The position numbers and the translations under genes are program-made. From Sipunculus nudus (Eukaryota; Annelida; Sipuncula; Golfingiida; Sipunculidae), in NCBI GenBank assembly GCA_026874595.1, contig CM049307.1, forward strand, positions 74,254,643 to 74,318,642: a stretch of 64,000 nucleotides of DNA, written 5' to 3'. Below, piece by piece: positions 61,691-64,000 of this stretch (its first letter is position 1; the number at the start of each line of letters is the position of its first letter). The notes under the pieces are model-generated. The model saw only the letters and a program-made list of their open reading frames with translations. It searched no databases and was not told where the DNA came from.

Positions 61691-63576
61691 ACCTATTGCT
61701 TGTTTTAGGCGTCATCACATCCAGCATTGTTATATATGTAATTGATTGAAGACTCTTTGTTTTAGCCTGACATAGTATGACAACTATGACTATTTCGTTT
61801 CTGACAAACACCTTTACCATCACAGTTGCGACATCTGTCAGCAATGTTTGACACTGAGTGTTCGAGTCGTCAAGCAAGACCATATTTTGTTATATCTAGG
61901 ATGATTAATAGTAGAAATCGTACCTTATATTTGATGGTGATGTTCCTGCCGGAGATCCTGATTTGTATTGGATTTCACTTTACAGAATCTATGATAAAGG
62001 TCTACCTGAGGAAGAGCTTCACTTGACCCCCCCCCCCCAAACACACTCCTTTTAACGCAATGGTCACGTAACCTTGATGCTCATATTTTCTGCTGTCCAT
62101 TCCTTGCGAAGGCTGCCTTTGAATTAGATATATCCCGTCGTAGTCCCGCGCTCATGATTGGTTGAAAGGTTATTTGCTATTGTTAGCGCCGTATACGTCC
62201 AAAGCGTCTTTACAATCAGTCGAGTAACTAAATGGTCGGAACGAATGTAACACGACCAATGCTTAAGGAATTGCGGGTAAATTAACCTTAATTATTCTCT
62301 CCCCACTAAAAAGGGTTATGTGTTTGATGTTGAGTCGTTTGTTTCCTTAATCCTTTGAATACAACACTGTTCAAAACTATGCCGAAAATCAGTGTGATGC
62401 GACATTTCTCCATCAGGAAAAACCAGTGTATATTTCCTTGGCCTTGATGTGAAATTTCGGACATTTTTCAATTTAATTCGCGTCTACTTTCCCTTATTAT
62501 CGCTCAATACCCATCAACACAGATATGTTTATATAAAATATATAATATTTTTATATTTCCATAAAGCAAAAGTAAAAAAAAGATAGAGAGGAGGACCTGA
62601 TACGTGATTCATATATATTCTGATCATAACCGCGTAATTATTTACATCCTAACCGATGAATGTGTTTTTTAATAATATTTTTAAATATCAATAAAAAGAC
62701 CTAACGTGTCTCTGTCTACACTCCTGTTTGATTATAAAAGTCTGTAACCACTAAAGAAACCTATACGATGTGTAATCTCACATAGATCATAAATATAAAA
62801 AAAGTGTCGTACGCACCGGCGATATTGAAGGAAAAGTTCCTATTTTTATTCTACTACCAAGCCAGTGGGCCTTATTTACGAGAGTATTGATTGAGCAGTA
62901 ACAATAAGATAATTAACGTGTTACTGCAGTGTCCTTTATTGGAGACAATGTGAGCCCTTCCCTATTAAATCTAAAATAAATTATATTTTAACGGAGTCAT
63001 ATCCATGAGCTGACTGCTTGCTCAATATTCGTAATCATACGTCAACTACTGTAAGTTCATTAATCGTTCTTCAGACCCCAGTAAGGACACAGTCCACAGA
63101 CAAATACGGAAATTAGACCCAATAGCCAACTCGCCGCTAAGATGGCCTAATGATAAACTTCCTGCGCTTATCATAATTGAGATAATGTAACCTAATTACG
63201 TAGGTCCGTGGTTTGCTAGATTCATATATCACTTTTGATGACGATGTAACACATTAATACAAAAATCAATGCTTCTGGAATAGCTGCCCACAATGCTGCA
63301 AAATACATTTTGAGCAATATATGGTTATTTCTCCCATTTATTCAGATAAGTGATAATTGTTATTGTAATCAGTACATAAAGTTTATGAATGAGGTAAGTC
63401 TGATGAGTACGCATACATGTTGCACGAAGTACGTAGTAGTCAAAATGTCTGACAAAATTTGATTCCTCTATATTTATATAATTGTAAAGCTCTGGTCCAA
63501 TGCCATAGAGTTCTCTACCAGCTGTTTTAATACATATATATATTTATATATATATATATATTGTGTCCATCTTTTT
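61691..63576. other. Non-coding stretch
   Basis: AT-rich, with a short C-run near 62027 and a (TA)n patch at 63533-63561. The 62890-63230 interval looks less repetitive and motif-rich. No gene recognised. Confidence 0.35.
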
Positions 63577-64000
63577 AGGGACTCGGACTTGGACTCGAGG
63601 GTACTCGACTCAAACTCTGAGGTAAGGACTCGAGAAATAAAGCCGAGTCCACCTCAAGTCCAGAAGAAAACAATTATCTCACATACTATAAAGATTTTGT
63701 ACATATTGTACATGGGCGACCTACTATCGCTTTATTACAACATGATTACACCATATATACCAAGATTTGGTTAGCATTTGGAGCTATTAATGTAATTAAC
63801 CATTATAGTAAAGCATGTGTGAACTAACTTAAAGGTGTACATGTAAAACTGAAATATCCATTTTAAATTGCATTTAACCGTTATTTGAATAGAACGTGGA
63901 CTCCGAATCCTAACGAGTGAGACTCAAAGAAGGTGGACTTGGACTCGACTCTCAAGGACAAGGGCTTTGACTCGAGTGATCTGGACTCGGACTTGCGCTC
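63577..64000. repeat. GGACTCG-rich repeat cluster
   Basis: Two patches built from GGACTCGGACTTGGACTCGA-like motifs (63577-63655 and 63895-64000) flank about 240 bp of AT-rich DNA. The second patch runs off the window end. No coding interpretation. Confidence 0.7.

Overview
This window is animal nuclear DNA. It is AT-rich and gene-poor, with long (TA)n microsatellites, C/G homopolymer runs, several tRNA-derived SINE families, a CR1/L2-like LINE fragment, a Gypsy element of the Gmr1 type and a spliced hAT-type transposase gene with GT-AG introns. The Gmr1-type element, the SINEs and the GGAC-rich repeat tail near 61.6 kb suggest a lophotrochozoan, probably a bivalve mollusc. This is inference from repeat content only. 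No convincing exon of a conventional host protein was found. Every coding stretch I can defend belongs to a mobile element or a transposase-derived gene.

Layout. 0.6-2.1 kb is a 39-bp minisatellite with a partial trimeric higher-order pattern. 3.1-3.4 kb is a tRNA-derived SINE. 6.7-7.1 kb is one of four copies of an unclassified dispersed repeat (here 'repeat D'; others near 12.1, 42.4 and 57.4 kb). 7.3-8.85 kb holds two abutting LTRs of the Gmr1-like family. 13.93-14.06 kb is a small hAT-type MITE. 20.3-21.35 kb is an old direct duplication. 25.0-26.6 kb is a 5'-truncated LINE on the minus strand.

27.64-34.55 kb is a complete but decayed Gmr1-like Ty3/Gypsy element: LTR, proline-type primer-binding site, gag with zinc knuckle, protease, integrase, reverse transcriptase, RNase H, polypurine tract, LTR. 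Its integrase lies upstream of the RT, the Copia-like order that defines the Gmr1 group. Next to it (35.4-36.7 kb) are a 418-bp TRIM element and an inverted solo LTR, both embedded in (TA)n. Another solo LTR is at 54.8-55.6 kb.

46.08-46.95 kb is an 869-bp element with perfect 19-bp inverted ends inside TTAA target sites. 50.3-53.3 kb is a three-exon transposase-like gene (TTF zinc finger, hAT catalytic core, hAT dimerisation domain), intact except for one in-frame TGA. 59.0-61.7 kb is a compound tandem-repeat region. The window ends in GGACTCG-rich repeats.

The most unusual observation is that the LTRs of both the Gmr1-like family and the TRIM contain a tRNA-like segment with A-box- and B-box-like motifs at tRNA spacing. 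The two elements also share the proline-type primer site and a 13-bp PPT/LTR junction. This suggests a TRIM mobilised by the Gmr1-like machinery, and LTRs that carry, or descend from, an internal Pol III promoter.
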